DNA from: Flammeovirgaceae bacterium
GTDB lineage: Bacteria > Bacteroidota > Bacteroidia > Cytophagales > Cyclobacteriaceae
Direction of reading: 5' to 3'
Length of the DNA stretch: 64,000 nucleotides
Assembly (NCBI GenBank): GCA_027487845.1
Contig: JAIYCV010000037.1
Location: 1-64,000 of the forward strand
How positions within the stretch are numbered: the stretch's first letter is position 1; the number at the start of each line of letters is the position of its first letter. Both the position numbers and the translations under genes were made by a program. The notes beneath the pieces were generated by a model that made no database searches, was not told the origin of the DNA, and saw only the letters and a list, made by a program, of their open reading frames with translations. This document shows, one piece after another, positions 33,625-42,198 of the stretch.

Positions 33625-34335
33625 ATGCCCAGCACCTTCCTGCAAGCCGAGTGGCGAAAATTAGCAATGGCAAATTATGCCGTTGACCCTAACGTGCTAC
33701 AACCGTATTTGCCTAAAGGTGTAGAGCTTGACTTTTGGAACGGCACTTGCTACGCAAGTCTTATCGGGTTTATGTTTCTCAACACAAAGTTGAAAGGAAT
33801 CAAAATCCCGTTTCACAACAACTTTGAGGAGGTGAACTTGCGATTTTATGTTCGCTACAATGAACAAGGTATATGGAAACGTGGTGTGGTGTTTATCAAA
33901 GAAATAGTACCAAAATCCGCACTTACGTTCGTTGCTAACACGCTGTACAATGAGAAATACGAAACCATGCCCATGAACCACTCTTGGGCTAGTACACCTG
34001 ATTCTTTATCGGTAGTGTATCGCTGGAAAAAATCTCGTTGGAATTCATTTGAGGTTACTACCGAAACTCAAGCCGAACCTATACTTGAAGGAAGTGAAGA
34101 AGAATTTATCACCGAACACTATTGGGGCTACACAAAAATTAACAACTGCATCACATCCGAATATGGCGTGGAGCACCCCCGATGGAAAGTTTACCCAATT
34201 AAAAACTATTCTATTGACGTTGACTTCGCCAATGTCTATGGCAATGATTTGGCATTTCTAAAAAATGAGAACCCCACCTCTGTATTTCTGGCGGAAGGTT
34301 CAGAAATAGAAGTTAAAGGAGGGAGGAAAATTTGA
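33625..34335 (+). CDS. DUF2071 (YqjF-like) family protein
   Basis: 236 aa from ATG 33625; a GTG at 33595 would add ten residues that do not look conserved. Family features: TFLQAEWRKLAMANYAVDP, LQPYLPKGVELD, SLIGFMFLNTKLKG and NLRFYVRY. The fold is acetoacetate decarboxylase-like; function unknown. It stands alone between accessory remnants and the amidohydrolase genes. Confidence 0.85.
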   Translation: MPSTFLQAEWRKLAMANYAVDPNVLQPYLPKGVELDFWNGTCYASLIGFMFLNTKLKGIKIPFHNNFEEVNLRFYVRYNEQGIWKRGVVFIKEIVPKSALTFVANTLYNEKYETMPMNHSWASTPDSLSVVYRWKKSRWNSFEVTTETQAEPILEGSEEEFITEHYWGYTKINNCITSEYGVEHPRWKVYPIKNYSIDVDFANVYGNDLAFLKNENPTSVFLAEGSEIEVKGGRKI

Positions 34336-34433
34336 AACCGACTTGCTTTTATTAGAATCCTTTTCAGCACACTTTGAGCTGGCTGGTTTAAAAATTTACT
34401 AAGCCATAAAAAGAGATTCGTTGTTGCATTGAT

Positions 34434-34471
34434 TGGTACAAATCTTACAGTCGAATGTATGATTTGTACCA
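34434..34471. repeat. Perfect 11-bp inverted repeat
   Basis: TGGTACAAATC (34434-34444) and GATTTGTACCA (34461-34471) are exact complements around a 16-base loop. No T-run follows on the plus strand. It lies in the 260-base gap before the amidohydrolase gene; the rest of that gap holds nothing recognisable. Confidence 0.6.
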
Positions 34472-34595
34472 TCACAAAAAAGTTTTGCCCGTTACCTGAT
34501 CATTCTGGCGCTAATTCACCACTCATATAATTTTCTCTTTTTTGCAGTCCCTCCCATCTTAAATTGAATTTTTAAATCTTTTAATACTATCGCCC

Positions 34596-37500
34596 ATGAA
34601 GAAAGCCATACCTATTCTATTCATCACACTGCTGCTTGGCAAGCAGAGTTTCGCGCAGGAGACTTTCCCTCGAAATGACGTAAGAGACCTACGTGGCGGT
34701 GCTTACGCATTTACCAACGCCACGGTTTATACCAATTCCTACATTAAAATTGAAAATGCGGTATTGCTTATCCGCAATGGCAAAATCGAAAAAGTGGGCG
34801 CTGGCCTGGCTGTTCCTGCTGGTTACACAGAAGTAAATTTGAAAGGAAAGTTTGTGTACCCATCATTTATCGATTTGCATACAAATTATGGACTTCCAAA
34901 GTTAGAGGCTGCAGCGGGCGGTGGCGGTTTTAGTGGCGCAGAGCAAATCCAAACCAAAACCAAAGGCCCCTATAATGCCAATCAGGCAATAAAGTCAGAA
35001 TACAATGCTTCGTCAGAATTTACAGTTGACAGCAAAACCGCGGAGAAGTTCCGCGCCTCTGGCTTTGGCACCGTGCTTACGTTTCGTGCGGATGGATTGG
35101 CGCGCGGCACCTCGGCCATTGTAACGCTGGGCGAAGAACGCGACAACGTAGTTGTGTTGAAAGACAAAGCAGCTGCACATCTTTCTTTCAATCGCGGGTC
35201 ATCAAGACAATCTTACCCCGTGTCGCAAATGGGATACGTTGCTGTGCTTCGTCAAACCTATTTGGATGCCGATTGGTATAGCAAACAAAATTCAAAGCCA
35301 TTTAAAGATTTATCGTTAGAGGGATGGACGGCTACACAAAGTCTTCCACAAATTTTTGAAGCCAATGGTTGGCTCAATGATTTGCGTGCCGATAAGATTG
35401 GTGATGAGTTTGGCAAACAATATATTATTCGCGGTGGCGGAGATGAATATCAACGCATCAACGAAGTGAAGGCTACCAATGCGCCTTTGATTATCCCGGT
35501 TAGTTTTCCTGAAGCGTTTGATGTAGATGATCCTATTGATGCTGATCGCGTTTCACTTACTGATATGAAACATTGGGAAATGGCTCCGGCCAATCCTGGT
35601 ATTCTTGAAAAAGCAGGAATTGAATTTGCTATTACTTCAGATCGCTTAAAGGATAAAGCCGATTTATTGAAGAGCGTTCGCAAGGCAATCGAATATGGCT
35701 TGAGCGAAACTGCCGCGCTGAAGGCATTGACAGAAACACCCGCCAAGCTAGTAAACATTCAAAATAAGGTAGGCAGTTTAAGTGCCGGGTTGGAAGCTAA
35801 CTTCATTATCTGCTCCGGAAGTTTATTTGAAGAGGCAACGGTGATCAACGAAAACTGGGTGCAAGGCAAACGCTTTCCTATAAAAGAAGTTGACAACACA
35901 GATCTTACAGGCAAGTATAATCTGACGGTAGACAGCAAATCATACAGCTTGGAAGTAAGCGGTAAAGCGGGCGAATATAAATTCAAAGTAAAAATTACCG
36001 ACAGTTTATCAGTAGATGCAAAATCAAAAATTGAGCGCGACTTGGTTTCACTTAGCTTCAATTCAACAAAAGAAAAGAAAAATGATTTAGTGCGCTTGTC
36101 AGGATGGCGGCAAGGCACCAGCTGGAAGGGCAATGGCGAACTAGCGAGTGGAAAAGAAGTAGATTGGAAAGCCGAATTCGCAGCCTCGTTGGATAAAAAA
36201 GACGAAAAGAAAGAGGCAAAAAAAGATAAGCCAACAATCGGTGATGTAATTTATCCCTTCACTGCTTTTGGTTCAAAAGAAAAAGTAAAAGCCGAAGAAC
36301 TGCTGATCAAAAATGCAACGGTCTGGACCAATGAAAAAGAAGGTATCTTAAAAAATACCGATGTGTTGATTAAAGATGGAAAGATCTCCGCGATTGGAAA
36401 CAATCTTACAACAGCCGGTAAAACTATTGACGCATCCGGAAAACATTTAACAGCGGGCATTGTGGATGAACACACACACATTGCTCTTTCAGCCATCAAT
36501 GATGCGGCAACTAATTCAAGTATGGTGCGCACAGAAGATGTGATTGATTCGCAAGACGCAGACATCTACCGAGCATTGGCCGGTGGTGTGGTAGCTGCTC
36601 AAGCACTGCATGGATCGGCAAACCCAATTGGTGGCCATTCTTCTATCATCAAACTTAAATGGGGCGCAGCACCCGATGAGTTCAAAATCAAAGGCGCTGA
36701 TAAATTTATCAAGTTTGCCTTAGGCGAGAATGTGAAGCGTTCGGGAAATCCGCAATCAGTTCGCTTCCCACAAACACGAATGGGTGTAGAGCAAGTGTAT
36801 GTGGATGCGTTTACCAATGCGATCGAATATGAAAGGAAATGGAACGCCTACACTGCGCTTGCTCCAAAAGACAAAGCCACGGCAACTGCTCCAAGAAGAG
36901 ATCTAGTAGACGAAACAATGTTAGAGATTGTTCGAGGCAAGCGGTTTGTCACTTGTCATTCTTACGTGCAATCTGAAATTAATATGATGATGAAAGTAGC
37001 GGAACGATTTAATTTCAAAATCAATTCGTTCACCCATATCTTGGAAGGCTACAAACTAGCCGATCAAATGAAAGCACATGGTGTAGCTGCCGGCACTTTC
37101 TCCGATTGGTGGAATTATAAATGGGAGGTGCACTATGCTATTCCTTACAACGCAGCCATATTGAATAAGGAAGGCGTGCTTACCGCGATTAATTCTGATG
37201 ACGCAAACATTGGAAGAAGGTTAAATCAAGAAGCTGCTAAAACGATGAAGTATGGTGATGTATCAGAAGAAGACGCGCTTAAGTTCGTCACATTGAATCC
37301 AGCAAAAATTCTTCACCTCGATAGTCAAATGGGAAGCATCAAGGTAGGCAAGTCAGCCGATGTTGTGTTATGGACGGGGCATCCGCTTTCTGTTTATACA
37401 AAAGCTGATAAGACGATTATTGAGGGTGGCGTTTACTTCGATCTTGATAAAGATAAAATACTACGCAATGAATTGGAAAAAGAGCGTGCACGATTGATCA

Positions 37501-37616
37501 ATAAAATGATTGATTCCAAAAAAGCAGGAGCGCCTACTCAAAAAGGTCAATCAAAGCAGCAAGAAGAAATGCATTGCGAAGAACGTGGCTTAGAGGAAAC
37601 AAACTTTGAGAACTAA
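34596..37616 (+). CDS. Tandem amidohydrolase-family protein
   Basis: 1006 aa with a signal peptide (to about residue 20) and two amidohydrolase units. The first (about 35-430) is degenerate: the metal motif position reads IDLHTNYG, with only one His. A beta-rich spacer (about 440-560) ending in a Lys-rich stretch separates it from the second (about 570-985). The second keeps DEHTHIALSA, a His in TCHSY, another in FTHILEG and Asp in NSDDAN, so it is the likely active half. A secreted cyclic-amide or peptide hydrolase is plausible. Its stop is 20 bases before another amidohydrolase gene. Confidence 0.82.
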   Translation: MKKAIPILFITLLLGKQSFAQETFPRNDVRDLRGGAYAFTNATVYTNSYIKIENAVLLIRNGKIEKVGAGLAVPAGYTEVNLKGKFVYPSFIDLHTNYGLPKLEAAAGGGGFSGAEQIQTKTKGPYNANQAIKSEYNASSEFTVDSKTAEKFRASGFGTVLTFRADGLARGTSAIVTLGEERDNVVVLKDKAAAHLSFNRGSSRQSYPVSQMGYVAVLRQTYLDADWYSKQNSKPFKDLSLEGWTATQSLPQIFEANGWLNDLRADKIGDEFGKQYIIRGGGDEYQRINEVKATNAPLIIPVSFPEAFDVDDPIDADRVSLTDMKHWEMAPANPGILEKAGIEFAITSDRLKDKADLLKSVRKAIEYGLSETAALKALTETPAKLVNIQNKVGSLSAGLEANFIICSGSLFEEATVINENWVQGKRFPIKEVDNTDLTGKYNLTVDSKSYSLEVSGKAGEYKFKVKITDSLSVDAKSKIERDLVSLSFNSTKEKKNDLVRLSGWRQGTSWKGNGELASGKEVDWKAEFAASLDKKDEKKEAKKDKPTIGDVIYPFTAFGSKEKVKAEELLIKNATVWTNEKEGILKNTDVLIKDGKISAIGNNLTTAGKTIDASGKHLTAGIVDEHTHIALSAINDAATNSSMVRTEDVIDSQDADIYRALAGGVVAAQALHGSANPIGGHSSIIKLKWGAAPDEFKIKGADKFIKFALGENVKRSGNPQSVRFPQTRMGVEQVYVDAFTNAIEYERKWNAYTALAPKDKATATAPRRDLVDETMLEIVRGKRFVTCHSYVQSEINMMMKVAERFNFKINSFTHILEGYKLADQMKAHGVAAGTFSDWWNYKWEVHYAIPYNAAILNKEGVLTAINSDDANIGRRLNQEAAKTMKYGDVSEEDALKFVTLNPAKILHLDSQMGSIKVGKSADVVLWTGHPLSVYTKADKTIIEGGVYFDLDKDKILRNELEKERARLINKMIDSKKAGAPTQKGQSKQQEEMHCEERGLEETNFEN

Positions 37617-37636
37617 TTTTTAACGACTAAGAAATT

Positions 37637-38938
37637 ATGAAAGCATTATTAAAATATTTTCTACTACTGCTCATTGTAAGCAAACTGCACGCCCAGACTC
37701 CCTATCCAGCTGAGCCTCAACAAAAGCCCGTTCTCATTACTGGTGCAACAATACACGTTGGCAACGGGCAGGTACTGGTTAATGGCGCAATTGCTTTTGA
37801 TGCCGGCAAATTAACGTATGTCGGTTCCGCTTCAGGTGCTCCAGCCGATAAAACTAAATACGATGTAATTGATGCAACAGGAAAACAGGTTTATCCGGGG
37901 TTCATTTTACCCAACAGTCAGGTGGGCCTTGAAGAGGTGTCTTCCATAAGAGCAACCATCGATTTTGATGAAACAGGTGAATTTAATCCAAACGTAAGAT
38001 CATTGATTTCTTATAACACCGATAGTGAAATGATTCCAGCATTTCGGTTCAATGGTATTCTTATGGCTGAGGTAGCACCCGTTGGTGGAGTTATTGCTGG
38101 CACTTCATCGATAATGCAAATGGAGGGTTGGAATTGGGAAGACGCTGCTCATACAAAAGATGTGGCTATCCATTTAAATTGGCCAGGGACTTTGAAAGCA
38201 AAATTTGATTTTGACACATTCACCAGAACTTTTGAAGCCAATCCTGATTACCCTAAAAATATAGAAGAGATTAACGTCTTCTTTAATGATGCACTCCATT
38301 ACAGTAAACTGGTGGGCAAAGAGGTAAACTTAAAGATGGAGGCTATGCAAGGTTTATTCAGTGGTGCTCAAACGCTGATCATTCATGCTGACCTAGCAAA
38401 GGAGATCGTTGATGCGATTAAGTTTGCACAAGCCCACGGAGTAAAAAAAATAGCTTTGCTGGCGGATGATCAGGCGCTAAAAGTAGTCTCCTTCCTAAAA
38501 GAGAATAACATACCTGTTATTTTAGCTCCCGTCCATCGGGTGCCATCCAAAGACGATGACGCGGTTGATCTGCCATATGAATTGCCCAGTTTAATGGTAA
38601 AAGCGGGTATCATGATTTCGCTTTCGCATGATGGTATGTTGGGCTTATCCAGAAATCTGCCCTTTTACGCGGGTACCGCGGTAGCTTATGGTTTAGAAAA
38701 GGAAGAAGCACTAAAGGCGATGACCTTAAATACAGCAACAATCTTAGGAATTGAAAAGAAGACTGGCTCGCTAGAAGTAGGAAAAGACGCAACACTTTTT
38801 ATCTCAGCAGGCGATGCATTAGACTATAATGGAAACAAATTGAGTGATGCATTTATAGTTGGTAAGCGAGTAATTCTGAACAGCAAACAGCAAGAACTAT
38901 ACGATCGGTACTCAAAAAAGTATGGTCATAAGAAATAG
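37637..38938 (+). CDS. Amidohydrolase-like protein lacking the metal motif
   Basis: 433 aa with a signal peptide (MKALLKYFLLLLIVSKLHAQ). The amidohydrolase frame is clear (ATGKQVYPGFILPNSQVGLE, SLSHDGMLG, LNTATILGIEKKTGSLEVGK), but the expected HxH after PGF is replaced by PNSQ. It resembles the degenerate first half of the neighbour upstream, so the two proteins may have arisen by duplication and could form a heteromer. Probably catalytically inactive on its own. Confidence 0.8.
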   Translation: MKALLKYFLLLLIVSKLHAQTPYPAEPQQKPVLITGATIHVGNGQVLVNGAIAFDAGKLTYVGSASGAPADKTKYDVIDATGKQVYPGFILPNSQVGLEEVSSIRATIDFDETGEFNPNVRSLISYNTDSEMIPAFRFNGILMAEVAPVGGVIAGTSSIMQMEGWNWEDAAHTKDVAIHLNWPGTLKAKFDFDTFTRTFEANPDYPKNIEEINVFFNDALHYSKLVGKEVNLKMEAMQGLFSGAQTLIIHADLAKEIVDAIKFAQAHGVKKIALLADDQALKVVSFLKENNIPVILAPVHRVPSKDDDAVDLPYELPSLMVKAGIMISLSHDGMLGLSRNLPFYAGTAVAYGLEKEEALKAMTLNTATILGIEKKTGSLEVGKDATLFISAGDALDYNGNKLSDAFIVGKRVILNSKQQELYDRYSKKYGHKK

Positions 38939-38953
38939 CATGAATCAACAAAT

Positions 38954-38985
38954 AAAAAAGGCTGGTGTTATTCCCAGCCTTTTTT
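38954..38985. terminator. Bidirectional terminator
   Basis: AAAAAGGCTGG (38955-38965) pairs with CCAGCCTTTTT (38974-38984) around an eight-base loop. The A and T tracts serve both converging genes (37637 and 38995). Confidence 0.85.
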
Positions 38986-38994
38986 GTTACCAGA

Positions 38995-40230
38995 TCATCT
39001 TAACTGTGAACCTTTAAATCCGTACCAGCCTATATATGAAAATAGTAATGCAGGCAACAGAAATGCCATGGAGGTTGACAACGCGTCAATCAAATAACCC
39101 ATAAGAGGCGGAAATACCGCACCCCCTACAATAGCCATAATGATATAAGATGAGGCCTTTTTAGTTTGCGATCCTAAGTCTTTTATACCCAACGCAAAAA
39201 TTGTTGGAAACGTGATGCTCTGAAAAAAGAAAAACGCAACCAGCGCATAGATGGAATAAGTACCAAAAAGATTAAATGAAACAACTAACAGCAATCCTAC
39301 TATTGACAGACAATAGTATCCCAACAAATAACTCGCCTTTACAAACTTCATCAAGAACGTGCCGAAAAAGCGGCCAATCATAAATATTACCATACCAACG
39401 GTTAGCCAATAGGAGGCCGTCTGATTATTGATAGACAAACTTTCGGTAGCATAATTGATAAAAAGACTCCAGACACAAATTTGGGCCCCCACATTAAAAA
39501 ACTGAGCCACCACGGCCAACACAAAATGCCTTTGTTGAATGAGTGGCTTCCGTTCTGATTTATCCAACACCAAGCCCTCTTCTTCCACTTCTGGTAAGGG
39601 GGTAAAAATAAAAAAGACAGCTACTAGCGCAACAACGGATCCGACAATCATGTACGGAGTTTGCACAGAGGCAAAGCCCTCGGCTACACTCTGGTGTTCG
39701 TTCGAAAAAACAAAACGAGCTCCTACAAGCGGCCCGGTAATCACCCCAAGTCCATTAAAGGACTGTGCCAAGTTAAGTCGTTGTTCAGAAGTTTCTGGTT
39801 TCCCTAACACAGAAGCATACGGATTTGCGGCAGTCTCTAGGAAGGCCAAACCGCAAGCAAGTATAAAAAGTGAAATCAAAAAGAGCTCCCACGATTGCAT
39901 TTGCGATGAAGGAAAAACCATGAATGCTCCTAGTGCATACAAAGATAATCCGGCCAATATTCCCTTTTTGTAACCAAATCTCTTCATGAATAAGCCCGCA
40001 GGAAGTGCCATAATAAAATAGGCGGCAAAAGTAGAAACTTGAACAAGCGTGGAAGCAGCCGCGCTTAACGTAAGTACTTCTTGAAAATGTTTATTGAGCA
40101 CATCCAACATACTAATGGCAAAGCCCCAAAGAAAGAATAAGCTCGTAACTAGAATAAATGGCACTAGATAATTTTTGCTTGGATCGATAGAAGATTTTAT
40201 AGCGTTGGATTGGGGAGTTAATTGAGCCAT
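38995..40230 (-). CDS. FucP-like sugar:H+ symporter (MFS)
   Basis: 411 aa, about twelve transmembrane helices. FucP/GluP-type motifs: SLFFLWGFAISMLDVLNKHF, YFIMALPAGLFMKRFGYKKG and FLETAANPYASVLGKPETSE, with RLNLAQSFNGLG after it. It imports a monosaccharide such as fucose, glucose or galactose with protons. It is divergent from the ChbG-like deacetylase and esterase genes, suggesting a small glycan-use locus. The specificity cannot be decided. Confidence 0.9.
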   Translation of the reverse strand: MAQLTPQSNAIKSSIDPSKNYLVPFILVTSLFFLWGFAISMLDVLNKHFQEVLTLSAAASTLVQVSTFAAYFIMALPAGLFMKRFGYKKGILAGLSLYALGAFMVFPSSQMQSWELFLISLFILACGLAFLETAANPYASVLGKPETSEQRLNLAQSFNGLGVITGPLVGARFVFSNEHQSVAEGFASVQTPYMIVGSVVALVAVFFIFTPLPEVEEEGLVLDKSERKPLIQQRHFVLAVVAQFFNVGAQICVWSLFINYATESLSINNQTASYWLTVGMVIFMIGRFFGTFLMKFVKASYLLGYYCLSIVGLLLVVSFNLFGTYSIYALVAFFFFQSITFPTIFALGIKDLGSQTKKASSYIIMAIVGGAVFPPLMGYLIDALSTSMAFLLPALLFSYIGWYGFKGSQLR

Positions 40231-40375
40231 AGAAGTAAATACCTTTTTTTTAACTGTTGAAAACCTCGATGAAGGTAATCAAAGGTTAGAACTTTGAAAA
40301 TAAAAATAACCAACTTTCATAAAATCATTGGAAAGTCTACAAGTATCAAGTACCTTAATTGAAATTTTCTGGAAA

Positions 40376-41224
40376 GTGAAAACGATTTTCTGTTGCCTGT
40401 TTCTTATAGGTCATATTCTAAATAGCAGTGCCCAAAAGTCTGTTCGATTAATTGTGCGCGGTGATGACATGGGTTTCTCGCATTCAGGAAATGAGGCCCT
40501 CATTAAATGTAGTAAGCAAGGTATTCAAACATGCATTGAAATTATTGTCCCATCACCTTGGTTTCCAGAAGCGATTAAATTGCTGAAAGAAAATCCTACC
40601 ATCGATGTGGGCATTCACTTAGCTCTTACTAGTGAATGGGATAATATTAAGTATCGGCCTTTAACAACCTGCCCGAGTCTTGTAAATGCAGACGGTTACT
40701 TTTTTCCTTTCATTTATCCTAACAAAAATTATGTTGGTCAATCCCTCAGTGAAAACGAGTGGAAAATCAATGAAGTGGAGAAAGAATTCAGGGCGCAAAT
40801 TGAAATGGCAAAAAAACATATCCCCAACATTAGCCATTGGTCTGGTCACATGGGCTGCGATCGGCTTTCGCCTGAGATCAACGCTATGGTAAAAAAGCTT
40901 GCGCTTGAATATGCGATTGATATTGACACGGAAGCGCTGGGCGTAAAATACGTTAGCTACCAAGGCCCAAAAGAATTGCTGGCAGAAAAGATCAGCAGTT
41001 TTTCGGCCATGCTTGACCAATTAAAACCAGGCGAGACCTTTTTGTTTGTAGATCATCCTGGTTTGGATACTCCTGAACTCCGAGCCATTTATCACATCGG
41101 CTATGAAAATGTAGCGGTTGACCGACAAGGTGTAACCGACTTGTTGACAACTACTCAAATCAAAGAATTGATCAAAACAAAGAAAATTGAATTAGTTAGT
41201 TACGCAGACCTGAAGAAAAAATAA
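40376..41224 (+). CDS. ChbG/HpnK-family (YdjC-like) carbohydrate deacetylase
   Basis: 282 aa from GTG 40376, which gives a clean signal peptide (MKTIFCCLFLIGHILNSSAQ); a TTG at 40328 gives 16 more. The YdjC motifs are present: RGDDMGFSHSGNEALI with the metal-binding Asp pair, DVGIHLALTSEW with His, and SHWSGHMG. Members remove N-acetyl groups from amino sugars, here apparently outside the cytoplasm. Followed nine bases later by an esterase gene. Confidence 0.88.
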   Translation: MKTIFCCLFLIGHILNSSAQKSVRLIVRGDDMGFSHSGNEALIKCSKQGIQTCIEIIVPSPWFPEAIKLLKENPTIDVGIHLALTSEWDNIKYRPLTTCPSLVNADGYFFPFIYPNKNYVGQSLSENEWKINEVEKEFRAQIEMAKKHIPNISHWSGHMGCDRLSPEINAMVKKLALEYAIDIDTEALGVKYVSYQGPKELLAEKISSFSAMLDQLKPGETFLFVDHPGLDTPELRAIYHIGYENVAVDRQGVTDLLTTTQIKELIKTKKIELVSYADLKKK

Positions 41225-41233
41225 TTTAACACC

Positions 41234-42103
41234 ATGAGAAAGATAATTACTATTCCATTTATTTTGGCCGCCTTCTTTTGTGGCGCCCAGACGAGCATCA
41301 TTAAGGAGAGCCTAAAAATTAAAAGTGCAATTCTTGGCAAAGAAGTTGAGTATAGTATCTACTTGCCTGCCGATTACGATACGCGCAAGTTTCCTGTTTT
41401 GTATTTATTGCATGGCTTTGGCGATGATGAAACAGGTTGGACTCAGTTTGGTGAAGTAAAGCACATTGCCGATAAACAAACGGAAAAAGGCGAAATGACT
41501 CCTATGATCATCGCTATGCCAGATGGTGGGGTCAGTTGGTATGTAAACAGTGCCGATGGGAAAGGGAAGTACGAGGACTTTTTTATCAACGAGTTTATTC
41601 CTTTTATAGATGCCAATTATAAAACACGTACTGAAAAACGCTACAGAGCCATTTCTGGTTTATCTATGGGAGGTTTTGGCACAAGCATTATGGCAATGAA
41701 ACACCCAGATTTGTTTTCATCAGCAGCCCCGCTAAGTGCAGGTATATTTACTGCCGAAGAAATCATGGCGATGCCCGATGAAAATTGGGCGCGAGCATTG
41801 GCCATCCCCTATGGGAAAGACTTAAAAGGCAAAGACCGTATTTCTGCCCATTACCTAAACAATTCTATTTTAGATATTGTCGCCAAAGCAAGTACCGATG
41901 AATTAAAGAAAGTGCGCTACTATATTGATTGTGGTGACAAGGATTTTCTCATTAAAGGAAATATGGCGTTGCACGCAGCGCTGATCGACAAGAAGGTGCC
42001 TCATGAATTTCGAGTAAGAAACGGAATTCATAACTGGCCTTATTGGCGCACCGCATTGCCCGAAGTTTTTAGCTTCGTGAGCGAAAGCTTCCACCAAAAT
42101 TAA
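41234..42103 (+). CDS. Secreted esterase D-like alpha/beta hydrolase
   Basis: 289 aa with a signal peptide. The esterase_D fold is shown by VLYLLHGFGDDETGW, the nucleophile Ser144 in SGLSMGG and the catalytic His in NGIHNWPYW. It resembles feruloyl/acetyl-esterase-type enzymes working on plant or microbial polysaccharides. It is in the same unit as the deacetylase. Confidence 0.88.
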   Translation: MRKIITIPFILAAFFCGAQTSIIKESLKIKSAILGKEVEYSIYLPADYDTRKFPVLYLLHGFGDDETGWTQFGEVKHIADKQTEKGEMTPMIIAMPDGGVSWYVNSADGKGKYEDFFINEFIPFIDANYKTRTEKRYRAISGLSMGGFGTSIMAMKHPDLFSSAAPLSAGIFTAEEIMAMPDENWARALAIPYGKDLKGKDRISAHYLNNSILDIVAKASTDELKKVRYYIDCGDKDFLIKGNMALHAALIDKKVPHEFRVRNGIHNWPYWRTALPEVFSFVSESFHQN

Positions 42104-42198
42104 ATCGTAGTTCGGTAAAGAATCGTTCGAAAGCATAGAACGAGTTTATTAACTTGCGATCTTAATTTTTAAGATCAACTATACTAGTGGGCTAAGCA

